Source: Auanema rhodensis (Eukaryota; Nematoda; Chromadorea; Rhabditida; Rhabditidae). Taken from it: DNA of 64,000 nucleotides. The stretch is from the NCBI GenBank assembly GCA_964057225.1, contig OZ059900.1:21405638-21469637 (forward strand), in the 5' to 3' direction. Under the pieces are notes generated by a model. It was not told the DNA's origin. It was given only the letters and a program-made list of their open reading frames with translations, and did no database searches. Numbering within the stretch: the first letter of the stretch is position 1; each line of letters begins with the position of its first letter. Shown here piece by piece: positions 1 to 12,796 of this stretch. Made by a program: the position numbers and the translations under genes.

Positions 1-1368
1 CAACGAATTTCAGCGTGTTACATACTAAAATGAAGCATTTTACATGCTGAACACTAGAAAAATACAAAAACACAGTATTTCCCATGAGAAATATTTTATT
101 ATGCTGGAAAACCAGTTTTTGGAAATTTCGCTGTAAACAAGGTTTTGACTTACGATTTCATGTGTTCAAACTCATGCAATGTCAATGAAACCTAGCTCAA
201 AATTGTTCGTACAACGTCTAGTTCCACTTTCACGACAAAAAAACAGGGGTTTGAAAATTAAGGAAATTAGCATATTCTGAGGGCACGCCCCTTATGGCTA
301 ATATTGATTAAATCGATTTTTGTTCATATGAGTAGTCAAATGCAACGAATTTCAGCGTGTTACATACTAAAATGAAGCATTTTACATGCTGAACACTAGA
401 AAAATACAAAAACACAGTATTTCCCATGAGAAATATTTTATTATGCTGGAAAACCAGTTTTTGGAAATTTCGCTGTAAACAAGGTTTTGACTTACGATTT
501 CATGTGTTCAAACTCATGCAATGTCAATGAAACCTAGCTCAAAATTGTTCGTACAACGTCTAGTTCCACTTTCACGACAAAAAAACAGGGGTTAGAAAAT
601 TAAGGAAATTAGCATATTCTGAGGGCACGCCCCTTATGGCTAATATTGATTAAATCGATTTTTGTTCATATGAGTCGTGAAATGCAACGAATTTCAGCGT
701 GTTACATACTAAAATGAAGCATTTTACATGCTGAACACTAGAAAAATACAAAAACACAGTATTTCCCATGAGAAATATTTTATTATGCTGGAAAACCAGT
801 TTTTGGAAATTTCGCTGTAAACAAGGTTTTGACTTACGATTTCATGTGTTCAAACTCATGCAATGTCAATGAAACCTAGCTCAAAATTGTTCGTACAACG
901 TCTAGTTCCACTTTCACGACAAAAAAACAGGGGTTTGAAAATTAAGGAAATTAGCATATTCTGAGGGCACGCCCCTTATGGCTAATATTGATTAAATCGA
1001 TTTTTGTTCATATGAGTAGTCAAATGCAACGAATTTCAGCGTGTTACATACTAAAATGAAGCATTTTACATGCTGAACACTAGAAAAATACAAAAACACA
1101 GTATTTCCCATGAGAAATATTTTATTATGCTGGAAAACCAGTTTTTGGAAATTTCGCTGTAAACAAGGTTTTGACTTACGATTTCATGTGTTCAAACTCA
1201 TGCAATGTCAATGAAACCTAGCTCAAAATTGTTCGTACAACGTCTAGTTCCACTTTCACGACAAAAAAACAGGGGTTAGAAAATTAAGGAAATTAGCATA
1301 TTCTGAGGGCACGCCCCTTATGGCTAATATTGATTAAATCGATTTTTGTTCATATGAGTCGTGAAATG
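1..1368. repeat. 2-monomer tandem duplication (M1-M2 / M3-M4)
   Basis: M1 and M3 (starts 1, 685) share GGGGTTTG at monomer 247-253 and GAGTAGTC near 331-337. M2 and M4 (starts 343, 1027) share GGGGTTAG and GTCGTGAAA. I saw no difference between the two 684-bp copies. M3-M4 also begin the 5-monomer unit that follows, so the left edge of the window is cut inside the array, not at its end. Confidence 0.85.
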
Positions 1369-2394
1369 CAACGAATTTCAGCGTGTTACATACTAAAATG
1401 AAGCATTTTACATGCTGAACACTAGAAAAATACAAAAACACAGTATTTCCCATGAGAAATATTTTATTATGCTGGAAAACCAGTTTTTGGAAATTTCGCT
1501 GTAAACAAGGTTTTGACTTACGATTTCATGTGTTCAAACTCATGCAATGTCAATGAAACCTAGCTCAAAATTGTTCGTACAACGTCTAGTTCCACTTTCA
1601 CGACAAAAAAACAGGGGTTAGAAAATTAAGGAAGTTAGCATATTCTGAGGGCACGCCTCTTATGGCTAATATTGATTAAATCGATTTTTGTTCATATGAG
1701 TCGTCAAATGCAACGAATTTCAGCGTGTTACATACTAAAATGAAGCATTTTACATGCTGAACACTAGAAAAATACAAAAACACAGTATTTCCCATGAGAA
1801 ATATTTTATTATGCTGGAAAACCAGTTTTTGGAAAGTTCGCTGTAAACAAGGTTTTGACTTACGATTTCATGTGTTCAAACTCATGCAATGTCAATGAAA
1901 CCTAGCTCAAAATTGTTCCTACAACGTCTAGTTCCACTTTCACGACAAAAAAACAGGGGTTAGAAAATTAAGGAAATTAGCATATTCTGAGGGCACGCCC
2001 CTTATGGCTAATATTGATTAAATCGATTTTTGTTCATATGAGTCGTCAAATGCAACGAATTTCAGCGTGTTACATACTAAAATGAAGCATTTTACATGCT
2101 TAACACTAGAAAAATACAAAAACACAGTATTTCCCATGAGAAATATTTTATTATGCTGGAAAACCAGTTTTTGGAAATTTCGCTGTAAACAAGGTTTTGA
2201 CTTACGATTTCATGTGTTCAAACTCATGCAATGTCAATGAAACCTAGCTCAAAATTGTTCCTACAACGTCTAGTTCCACTTTCACGACAAAAAAACAGGG
2301 GTTAGAAAATTAAGGAAATTAGCATATTCTGAGGGCACGCCCCTTATGGCTAATATTGATTAAATCGATTTTTGTTCATATGAGTCGTCAAATG
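685..2394. repeat. 5-monomer higher-order repeat, copy 1 (M3-M7)
   Basis: A unit of 1710 bp (5 x 342) with starts 685, 1027, 1369, 1711 and 2053. The order of markers is: GGGGTTTG plus TAGTC; GTCGTGAAA; GGAAGTTAGC plus GCCTCT; GGAAAGTTCG plus TTCCTAC; and GCTTAAC. Copy 1 lacks the GCTTAAC marker in its first monomer, which copies 2 and 3 have there. Confidence 0.9.
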
Positions 2395-4104
2395 CAACGA
2401 ATTTCAGCGTGTTACATACTAAAATGAAGCATTTTACATGCTTAACACTAGAAAAATACAAAAACACAGTATTTCCCATGAGAAATATTTTATTATGCTG
2501 GAAAACCAGTTTTTGGAAATTTCGCTGTAAACAAGGTTTTGACTTACGATTTCATGTGTTCAAACTCATGCAATGTCAATGAAACCTAGCTCAAAATTGT
2601 TCGTACAACGTCTAGTTCCACTTTCACGACAAAAAAACAGGGGTTTGAAAATTAAGGAAATTAGCATATTCTGAGGGCACGCCCCTTATGGCTAATATTG
2701 ATTAAATCGATTTTTGTTCATATGAGTAGTCAAATGCAACGAATTTCAGCGTGTTACATACTAAAATGAAGCATTTTACATGCTGAACACTAGAAAAATA
2801 CAAAAACACAGTATTTCCCATGAGAAATATTTTATTATGCTGGAAAACCAGTTTTTGGAAATTTCGCTGTAAACAAGGTTTTGACTTACGATTTCATGTG
2901 TTCAAACTCATGCAATGTCAATGAAACCTAGCTCAAAATTGTTCGTACAACGTCTAGTTCCACTTTCACGACAAAAAAACAGGGGTTAGAAAATTAAGGA
3001 AATTAGCATATTCTGAGGGCACGCCCCTTATGGCTAATATTGATTAAATCGATTTTTGTTCATATGAGTCGTGAAATGCAACGAATTTCAGCGTGTTACA
3101 TACTAAAATGAAGCATTTTACATGCTGAACACTAGAAAAATACAAAAACACAGTATTTCCCATGAGAAATATTTTATTATGCTGGAAAACCAGTTTTTGG
3201 AAATTTCGCTGTAAACAAGGTTTTGACTTACGATTTCATGTGTTCAAACTCATGCAATGTCAATGAAACCTAGCTCAAAATTGTTCGTACAACGTCTAGT
3301 TCCACTTTCACGACAAAAAAACAGGGGTTAGAAAATTAAGGAAGTTAGCATATTCTGAGGGCACGCCTCTTATGGCTAATATTGATTAAATCGATTTTTG
3401 TTCATATGAGTCGTCAAATGCAACGAATTTCAGCGTGTTACATACTAAAATGAAGCATTTTACATGCTGAACACTAGAAAAATACAAAAACACAGTATTT
3501 CCCATGAGAAATATTTTATTATGCTGGAAAACCAGTTTTTGGAAAGTTCGCTGTAAACAAGGTTTTGACTTACGATTTCATGTGTTCAAACTCATGCAAT
3601 GTCAATGAAACCTAGCTCAAAATTGTTCCTACAACGTCTAGTTCCACTTTCACGACAAAAAAACAGGGGTTAGAAAATTAAGGAAATTAGCATATTCTGA
3701 GGGCACGCCCCTTATGGCTAATATTGATTAAATCGATTTTTGTTCATATGAGTCGTCAAATGCAACGAATTTCAGCGTGTTACATACTAAATTGAAGCAT
3801 TTTACATGCTTAACACTAGAAAAATACAAAAACACAGTATTTCCCATGAGAAATATTTTATTATGCTGGAAAACCAGTTTTTGGAAATTTCGCTGTAAAC
3901 AAGGTTTTGACTTACGATTTCATGTGTTCAAACTCATGCAATGTCAATGAAACCTAGCTCAAAATTGTTCCTACAACGTCTAGTTCCACTTTCACGACAA
4001 AAAAACAGGGGTTAGAAAATTAAGGAAATTAGCATATTCTGAGGGCACGCCCCTTATGGCTAATATTGATTAAATCGATTTTTGTTCATATGAGTCGTCA
4101 AATG
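2395..4104. repeat. 5-monomer higher-order repeat, copy 2 (M8-M12)
   Basis: Same marker order as the preceding copy, 1710 bp, with starts 2395, 2737, 3079, 3421 and 3763. The first monomer combines GCTTAAC (from the preceding monomer type) with the GGGGTTTG and TAGTC markers. A private change is CTAAATTG in M12 (A to T at monomer 30). Confidence 0.9.
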
Positions 4105-5814
4105 CAACGAATTTCAGCGTGTTACATACTAAAATGAAGCATTTTACATGCTTAACACTAGAAAAATACAAAAACACAGTATTTCCCATGAGAAATATTT
4201 TATTATGCTGGAAAACCAGTTTTTGGAAATTTCGCTGTAAACAAGGTTTTGACTTACGATTTCATGTGTTCAAACTCATGCAATGTCAATGAAACCTAGC
4301 TCAAAATTGTTCGTACAACGTCTAGTTCCACTTTCACGACAAAAAAACAGGGGTTTGAAAATTAAGGAAATTAGCATATTCTGAGGGCACGCCCCTTATG
4401 GCTAATATTGATTAAATCGATTTTTGTTCATATGAGTAGTCAAATGCAACGAATTTCAGCGTGTTACATACTAAAATGAAGCATTTTACATGCTGAACAC
4501 TAGAAAAATACAAAAACACAGTATTTCCCATGAGAAATATTTTATTATGCTGGAAAACCAGTTTTTGGAAATTTCGCTGTAAACAAGGTTTTGACTTACG
4601 ATTTCATGTGTTCAAACTCATGCAATGTCAATGAAACCTAGCTCAAAATTGTTCGTACAACGTCTAGTTCCACTTTCACGACAAAAAAACAGGGGTTAGA
4701 AAATTAAGGAAATTAGCATATTCTGAGGGCACGCCCCTTATGGCTAATATTGATTAAATCGATTTTTGTTCATATGAGTCGTGAAATGCAACGAATTTCA
4801 GCGTGTTACATACTAAAATGAAGCATTTTACATGCTGAACACTAGAAAAATACAAAAACACAGTATTTCCCATGAGAAATATTTTATTATGCTGGAAAAC
4901 CAGTTTTTGGAAATTTCGCTGTAAACAAGGTTTTGACTTACGATTTCATGTGTTCAAACTCATGCAATGTCAATGAAACCTAGCTCAAAATTGTTCGTAC
5001 AACGTCTAGTTCCACTTTCACGACAAAAAAACAGGGGTTAGAAAATTAAGGAAGTTAGCATATTCTGAGGGCACGCCTCTTATGGCTAATATTGATTAAA
5101 TCGATTTTTGTTCATATGAGTCGTCAAATGCAACGAATTTCAGCGTGTTACATACTAAAATGAAGCATTTTACATGCTGAACACTAGAAAAATACAAAAA
5201 CACAGTATTTCCCATGAGAAATATTTTATTATGCTGGAAAACCAGTTTTTGGAAAGTTCGCTGTAAACAAGGTTTTGACTTACGATTTCATGTGTTCAAA
5301 CTCATGCAATGTCAATGAAACCTAGCTCAAAATTGTTCCTACAACGTCTAGTTCCACTTTCACGACAAAAAAACAGGGGTTAGAAAATTAAGGAAATTAG
5401 CATATTCTGAGGGCACGCCCCTTATGGCTAATATTGATTAAATCGATTTTTGTTCATATGAGTCGTCAAATGCAACGAATTTCAGCGTGTTACATACTAA
5501 AATGAATCATTTTACATGCTTAACACTAGAAAAATACAAAAACACAGTATTTCCCATGAGAAATATTTTATTATGCTGGAAAACCAGTTTTTGGAAATTT
5601 CGCTGTAAACAAGGTTTTGACTTACGATTTCATGTGTTCAAACTCATGCAATGTCAATGAAACCTAGCTCAAAATTGTTCCTACAACGTCTAGTTCCACT
5701 TTCACGACAAAAAAACAGGGGTTAGAAAATTAAGGAAATTAGCATATTCTGAGGGCACGCCCCTTATGGCTAATATTGATTAAATCGATTTTTGTTCATA
5801 TGAGTCGTCAAATG
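4105..5814. repeat. 5-monomer higher-order repeat, copy 3 (M13-M17)
   Basis: Same marker order again, 1710 bp, with starts 4105, 4447, 4789, 5131 and 5473. A private change is GAATCAT in M17 (G to T at monomer 35). After it the series changes to the GGTTTCGAC and TTTCTAC class (M18 onward), ending the 5-monomer periodicity. Confidence 0.9.
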
Positions 5815-7524
5815 CAACGAATTTCAGCGTGTTACATACTAAAATGAAGCATTTTACATGCTTAACACTAGAAAAATACAAAAACACAGTATTTCCCATG
5901 AGAAATATTTTATTATGCTGGAAAACCAGTTTTTGGAAATTTCGCTGTAAACAAGGTTTCGACTTACGATTTCATGTGTTCAAACTCATGCAATGTCAAT
6001 GAAACCTAGCTCAAAATTGTTTCTACAACATCTAGTTCCACTTTCACGACAAAAAAACAGGGGTTAGAAAATTAAGGAAATTAGCATATTCTGAGGGCAC
6101 GCCCTTTATGGCTAATATTGATTAAATCGATTTTTGTTCATATGAGTCGTCAAATGCAACGAATTTCAGCGTGTTACATACTAAAATGAAGCAGTTTACA
6201 TGCTGAACACTATAAAAATACAAAAACACAGTATTTCCCATGAGAAATATTTTATTATGCTGGAAAACCAGTTTTTGGAAATTTCGCTGTAAACAAGGTT
6301 TCGACTTACGATTTCATGTGTTCAAACTCATGCAATGTCAATGAAACCTAGCTCAAAATTGTTTCTACAACGTCTAGTTCCACTTTCACGACAAAAAAAC
6401 AGGGGTTAGAAAATTAAGGAAATTAGCATATTCTGAGGGCACGCCCCTTATGGCTAATATTGATTAAATCGATTTTTGTTCATATGAGTCGTCAAATGCA
6501 ACGAATTTCAGCGTGTTACATACTAAAATGAAGCATTTTACATGCTGAACACTATAAAAATACAAAAACACAGTATTTCCCATGAGAAATATTTTATTAT
6601 GCTGGAAAACCAGTTTTTGGAAATTTCGCTGTAAACAAGGTTTCGACTTACGATTTCATGTGTTCAAACTCATGCAATGTCAATGAAACCTAGCTCAAAA
6701 TTGTTTCTACAACGTCTAGTTCCACTTTCACGACAAAAAAACAGGGGTTAGAAAATTAAGGAAATTAGCATATTCTGAGGGCACGCCCCTTATGGCTAAT
6801 ATTGATTAAATCGATTTTTGTTCATATGAGTCGTCAAATGCAACGAATTTCAGCGTGTTACATACTAAAATGAAGCATTTTACATGCTGAACACTAAAAA
6901 AATACAAAAACACAGTATTTCCCATGAGAAATATTTTATTATGCTGGAAAACCAGTTTTTGGAAATTTCGCTGTAAACAAGGTTTTGACTTACGATTTCA
7001 TGTGTTCAAACTCATGCAATGTCAATGAAACCTAGTTCAAAATTGTTCCTACAACGTCTAGTTCCACTTTCACGACAAAAAAACAGGGGTTAGAAAATTA
7101 AGGAAATTAGCATATTCTGAGGGCACGCCCTTTATGGCTAATATTGATTAAATCGATTTTTGTTCATATGAGTCGTCAAATGCAACGAATTTCAGCGTGT
7201 TACATACTAAAATGAAGCATTTTACATGCTGAACACTATAAAAATACAAAAACACAGTATTTCCCATGAGAAATATTTTATTATGCTGGAAAACCAGTTT
7301 TGGGAAATTTCGCTGTAAACAAGGTTTTGACTTACAATTTCATGTGTTCAAACTCATGCAATGTCAACGAAACCTAGCTCAAAATTGTTCCTACAACGTC
7401 TAATTCCACTTTCACGACAAAAAAACAGGGGTTAGAAAATTAAGGAAATTAGCATATTCTGAGGGCACGCCCCTTATGGCTAATATTGATTAAATCGATT
7501 TTTGTTCATATGAGTTGTGAAATG
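5131..7524. repeat. 7-monomer duplication, copy 1 (M16-M22)
   Basis: Unit of 2394 bp. Marker order: GGAAAGTTCG; GCTTAAC; GCTTAAC plus TTTCGAC plus ACATCTAG plus GCCCTTT; GCAGTTTAC plus TATAAAA; TATAAAA plus TTTCGAC; CTAAAAAAAT plus GCCCTTT; TTTTGGGAAA plus TTACAATTT plus GAGTTGTG. It overlaps the third 5-monomer copy by two monomers, so the two amplification events share sequence. A private change is CTAGTTCAAA in M21. Confidence 0.85.
6211..6218 (+). promoter_or_regulatory. TATA-like octamer created by a one-base monomer variant (example in M19)
   Basis: Most monomers read CACTAGAAAAATAC at monomer 52-65. In about 42 monomers G57 is T, which gives TATAAAAA and fits the TATAWAAR TATA-box consensus. 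Examples are M19, M20, M22, M44, M59, M67, M68, M81, M120, M173-M176 and M185. Another class has A at this site (M21, M28, M55, M74, M104). Satellite arrays are transcribed in many eukaryotes, but nothing here shows that this octamer acts as a promoter; in A+T-rich DNA it may be incidental. Confidence 0.25.
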
Positions 7525-9919
7525 CAACGAATTTCAGCGTGTTACATACTAAAATGAAGCATTTTACATGCTGAACACTAGAAAAATACAAAAACACAGT
7601 ATTTCCCATGAGAAATATTTTATTATGCTGGAAAACCAGTTTTTGGAAAGTTCGCTGTAAACAAGGTTTTGACTTACGATTTCATGTGTTCAAACTCATG
7701 CAATGTCAATGAAACCTAGCTCAAAATTGTTCCTACAACGTCTAGTTCCACTTTCACGACAAAAAAAACAGGGGTTAGAAAATTAAGGAAATTAGCATAT
7801 TCTGAGGGCACGCCCCTTATGGCTAATATTGATTAAATCGATTTTTGTTCATATGAGTCGTCAAATGCAACGAATTTCAGCGTGTTACATACTAAAATGA
7901 AGCATTTTACATGCTTAACACTAGAAAAATACAAAAACACAGTATTTCCCATGAGAAATATTTTATTATGCTGGAAAACCAGTTTTTGGAAATTTCGCTG
8001 TAAACAAGGTTTTGACTTACGATTTCATGTGTTCAAACTCATGCAATGTCAATGAAACCTAGCTCAAAATTGTTCCTACAACGTCTAGTTCCACTTTCAC
8101 GACAAAAAAACAGGGGTTAGAAAATTAAGGAAATTAGCATATTCTGAGGGCACGCCCCTTATGGCTAATATTGATTAAATCGATTTTTGTTCATATGAGT
8201 CGTCAAATGCAACGAATTTCAGCGTGTTACATACTAAAATGAAGCATTTTACATGCTTAACACTAGAAAAATACAAAAACACAGTATTTCCCATGAGAAA
8301 TATTTTATTATGCTGGAAAACCAGTTTTTGGAAATTTCGCTGTAAACAAGGTTTCGACTTACGATTTCATGTGTTCAAACTCATGCAATGTCAATGAAAC
8401 CTAGCTCAAAATTGTTTCTACAACATCTAGTTCCACTTTCACGACAAAAAAACAGGGGTTAGAAAATTAAGGAAATTAGCATATTCTGAGGGCACGCCCT
8501 TTATGGCTAATATTGATTAAATCGATTTTTGTTCATATGAGTCGTCAAATGCAACGAATTTCAGCGTGTTACATACTAAAATGAAGCAGTTTACATGCTG
8601 AACACTATAAAAATACAAAAACACAGTATTTCCCATGAGAAATATTTTATTATGCTGGAAAACCAGTTTTTGGAAATTTCGCTGTAAACAAGGTTTCGAC
8701 TTACGATTTCATGTGTTCAAACTCATGCAATGTCAATGAAACCTAGCTCAAAATTGTTTCTACAACGTCTAGTTCCACTTTCACGACAAAAAAACAGGGG
8801 TTAGAAAATTAAGGAAATTAGCATATTCTGAGGGCACGCCCCTTATGGCTAATATTGATTAAATCGATTTTTGTTCATATGAGTCGTCAAATGCAACGAA
8901 TTTCAGCGTGTTACATACTAAAATGAAGCATTTTACATGCTGAACACTATAAAAATACAAAAACACAGTATTTCCCATGAGAAATATTTTATTATGCTGG
9001 AAAACCAGTTTTTGGAAATTTCGCTGTAAACAAGGTTTCGACTTACGATTTCATGTGTTCAAACTCATGCAATGTCAATGAAACCTAGCTCAAAATTGTT
9101 TCTACAACGTCTTGTTCCACTTTCACGACAAAAAAACAGGGGTTAGAAAATTAAGGAAATTAGCATATTCTGAGGGCACGCCCCTTATGGCTAATATTGA
9201 TTAAATCGATTTTTGTTCATATGAGTCGTCAAATGCAACGAATTTCAGCGTGTTACATACTAAAATGAAGCATTTTACATGCTGAACACTAAAAAAATAC
9301 AAAAACACAGTATTTCCCATGAGAAATAATTTATTATGCTGGAAAACCAGTTTTTGGAAATTTCGCTGTAAACAAGGTTTTGACTTACGATTTCATGTGT
9401 TCAAACTCATGCAATGTCAATGAAACCTAGCTCAAAATTGTTCCTACAACGTCTAGTTCCACTTTCACGACAAAAAAACAGGGGTTAGAAAATTAAGGAA
9501 ATTAGCATATTCTGAGGGCACGCCCTTTATGGCTAATATTGATTAAATCGATTTTTGTTCATATGAGTCGTCAAATGCAACGAATTTCAGCGTGTTACAT
9601 ACTAAAATGAAGCATTTTACATGCTGAACACTATAAAAATACAAAAACACAGTATTTCCCATGAGAAATATTTTATTATGCTGGAAAACCAGTTTTGGGA
9701 AATTTCGCTGTAAACAAGGTTTTGACTTACAATTTCATGTGTTCAAACTCATGCAATGTCAACGAAACCTAGCTCAAAATTGTTCCTACAACGTCTAATT
9801 CCACTTTCACGACAAAAAAACAGGGGTTAGAAAATTAAGGAAATTAGCATATTCTGAGGGCACGCCCCTTATGGCTAATATTGATTAAATCGATTTTTGT
9901 TCATATGAGTTGTGAAATG
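7525..9919. repeat. 7-monomer duplication, copy 2 (M23-M29)
   Basis: Same marker order as M16-M22, 2395 bp, with starts 7525, 7868, 8210, 8552, 8894, 9236 and 9578. M23 is the only 343-bp monomer because its A run has 8 rather than 7 bases. Differences from copy 1 include CTTGTTCC in M27 and AATAATTTATT in M28. The M27/M28 forms, not the M20/M21 forms, were carried into the later large units, so those units derive from this copy or a close relative. Confidence 0.85.
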
Positions 9920-12687
9920 CAACGAATTTCAGCGTGTTACATACTAAAATGAAGCATTTTACATGCTGAACACTAGAAAAATACAAAAACACAGTATTTC
10001 CCATGAGAAATATTTTATTATGCTGGAAAACCAGTTTTGGGAAATTTCGCTGTAAACAAGGTTTTGACTTACAATTTCATGTGTTCAAACTCATGCAATG
10101 TCAATGAAACCTAGCTCAAAATTGTTCCTACAACGTCTAATTCCACTTTCACGACAAAAAAACAGGGGTTAGAAAATTAAGGAAATTAGCATATTCTGAG
10201 GGCACGCCCCTTATGGCTAATATTGATTAAATCGATTTTTGTTCATATGAGTCGTGAAATGCAACGAATTTCAGCGTGTTACATACTAAAATGAAGCATT
10301 TTACATGCTGAACACTAGAAAAATACAAAAACACAGTATTTCCCATGAGAAATATTTTATTATGCTGGAAAACCAGTTTTTGGAAATTTCGCTGTAAACA
10401 AGGTTTTGACTTACGATTTCATGTGTTCAAACTCATGCAATGTCAATGAAACCTAGCTCAAAATTGTTCGTACAACGTCTAGTTCCACTTTCACGACAAA
10501 AAAACAGGGGTTAGAAAATTAAGGAAGTTAGCATATTCTGAGGGCACGCCCCTTATGGCTAATATTGATTAAATCGATTTTTGTTCATATGAGTAGTCAA
10601 ATGCAACGAATTTTAGCGTGTTACATACTAAAATGAAGCATTTTACATGCTGAACACTAGAAAAATACAAAAACACAGTATTTCCCATGAGAAATATTTT
10701 ATTATGCTGGAAAACCAGTTTTTGGAAATTTCGCTGTAAACAAGGTTTTGACTTACGATTTCATGTGTTCAAACTCATGCAATGTCAATGAAACCTAGCT
10801 CAAAATTGTTCGTACAACGTCTAGTTCCACTTTCACGACAAAAAAACAGGGGTTAGAAAATTAAGGAAGTTAGCATATTCTGAGGGCACGCCCCTTATGG
10901 CTAATATTGATTAAATCGATTTTTGTTCATATGAGTAGTCAAATGCAACGAATTTTAGCGTGTTACATACTAAAATGAAGCATTTTACATGCTGAACACT
11001 AGAAAAATACAAAAACACAGTATTTCCCATGAGAAATATTTTATTATGCTGGAAAACCAGTTTTTGGAAATTTCGCTGTAAACAAGGTTTCGACTTACGA
11101 TTTCATGTGTTCAAACTCATGCAATGTCAATGAAACCTAGCTCAAAATTGTTTCTACAACGTCTAGTTCCACTTTCACGACAAAAAACAGGGGTTAGAAA
11201 ATTAAGGAAATTAGCATATTCTGAGGGCACGCCCCTTATGGCTAATATTGATTAAATCGATTTTTGTTCATATGAGTCGTCAAATGCAACGAATTTCAGC
11301 GTGTTACATACTAAAATGAAGCATTTTACATGCTGAACACTAGAAAAATACAAAAACACAGTATTTCCCATGAGAAATATTTTATTATGCTGGAAAACCA
11401 GTTTTTGGAAATTTCGCTGTAAACAAGGTTTTGACTTACGATTTCATGTGTTCAAACTCATGCAATGTCAATGAAACCTAGCTCAAAATTGTTCGTACAA
11501 CGTCTAATTCCACTTTCACGACAAAAAAACAGGGGTTAGAAAATTAAGGAAATTAGCATATTCTGAGGGCACGCCCCTTATGGCTAATATTGATTAAATC
11601 GATTTTTGTTCATATGAGTCGTCAAATGCAACGAATTTCAGCGTGTTACATACTAAAATGAAGCATTTTACATGCTGAACACTAGAAAAATACAAAAACA
11701 CAGTATTTCCCATGAGAAATATTTTATTATGCTGGAAAACCAGTTTTTGGAAATTTCGCTGTAAACAAGGTTTTGACTTACGATTTCATGTGTTCAAACT
11801 CATGCAATGTCAATGAAACCTAGCTCAAAATTGTTCCTACAACGTCTAGTTCCACTTTCACGACAAAAAAACAGGGGTTAGAAAATTAAGGAAATTAGCA
11901 TATTCTGAGGGCACGCCCCTTATGGCTAATATTGATTAAATCGATTTTTGTTCATATGAGTCGTCAAATGCAACGAATTTCAGCGTGTTACATACTAAAA
12001 TGAAGCATTTTACATGCTTAACACTAGAAAAATACAAAAACACAGTATTTCCCATGAGAAATATTTTATTATGCTGGAAAACCAGTTTTTGGAAATTTCG
12101 CTGTAAACAAGGTTTCGACTTACGATTTCATGTGTTCAAACTCATGCAATGTCAATGAAACCTAGCTCAAAATTGTTTCTACAACGTCTAGTTCCACTTT
12201 CACGACAAAAAAACAGGGGTTAGAAAATTAAGGAAATTAGCATATTCTGAGGGCACGCCCCTTATGGCTAATATTGATTAAATCGATTTTTGTTCATATG
12301 AGTCGTCAAATGCAACGAATTTCAGCGTGTTACATACTAAAATGAAGCATTTTACATGCTGAACACTAGAAAAATACAAAAACACAGTATTTCCCATGAG
12401 AAATATTTTATTATGCTGGAAAACCAGTTTTTGGAAATTTCGCTGCAAACAAGGTTTTGACTTACGATTTCATGTGTTCAAACTCATGCAATGTCAATGA
12501 AACCTAGCTCAAAATTGTTCGTACAACGTCTAATTCCACTTTCACGACAAAAGAACAGGGGTTAGAAAATTAAGGAAATTAGCATATTCTGAGGGCACGC
12601 CCCTTATGGCTAATATTGATTAAATCGATTTTTGTTCATATGAGTCGTCAAATGCAACGAATTTCAGCGTGTTACATACTAAAATGA

Positions 12688-12702
12688 AGCATTTTACATG
12701 CT
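12688..12702. other. Short dyad AGCAT-TTTAC-ATGCT (example; monomer 34-48)
   Basis: A perfect 5-bp inverted repeat with a 5-base spacer. Three common variant classes alter it: C to T at 36 (AGTAT class), T to A at 45 (ACAAGCT class) and T to G at 38 (M19, M26). The dyad is therefore not uniformly maintained. Confidence 0.5.
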
Positions 12703-12757
12703 GAACACTAGAAAAATACAAAAACACAGTATTTCCCATGAGAAATATTTTATTATG

Positions 12758-12769
12758 CTGGAAAACCAG
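12758..12769. other. Short dyad CTGG-AAAA-CCAG (example; monomer 104-115)
   Basis: A 4-bp inverted repeat around AAAA, inside the least variable stretch of the monomer (about 95-119). The M40 class (13339, 16413, 33846, 39657, 42390) has lost one A from the loop and is 341 bp for that reason. Confidence 0.45.
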
Positions 12770-12779
12770 TTTTTGGAAA

Positions 12780-12796
12780 TTTCGCTGTAAACAAGG
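12780..12796 (+). other. CENP-B-box-like 17-mer (example; monomer 126-142)
   Basis: TTTCGCTGTAAACAAGG compared with the mammalian CENP-B box consensus YTTCGTTGGAARCGGGA matches at 12 of 17 positions. It also matches 7 of the 9 bases usually treated as essential (TTCG, A, C and the last G of CGGG; the first two G of CGGG are A). The element is present in nearly every monomer. The T/G variant at monomer 126 and the T/C variant at 134 fall outside the essential bases. M169 (57423-57764) breaks the TTCG core to TTCA. Binding is inference only: in a 342-bp unit scanned on both strands a match this good can arise by chance, and the canonical CGGG is absent. Confidence 0.35.

Noticed and set aside
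12648-12664. Second CENP-B-box-like element on the - strand across the monomer boundary (TTCGTTG start)
   Set aside because: It fits TTCG and A but loses most of the CGGG end (6 of 9 essential bases, 9 of 17 overall), and the CAACAAAT class breaks its core.
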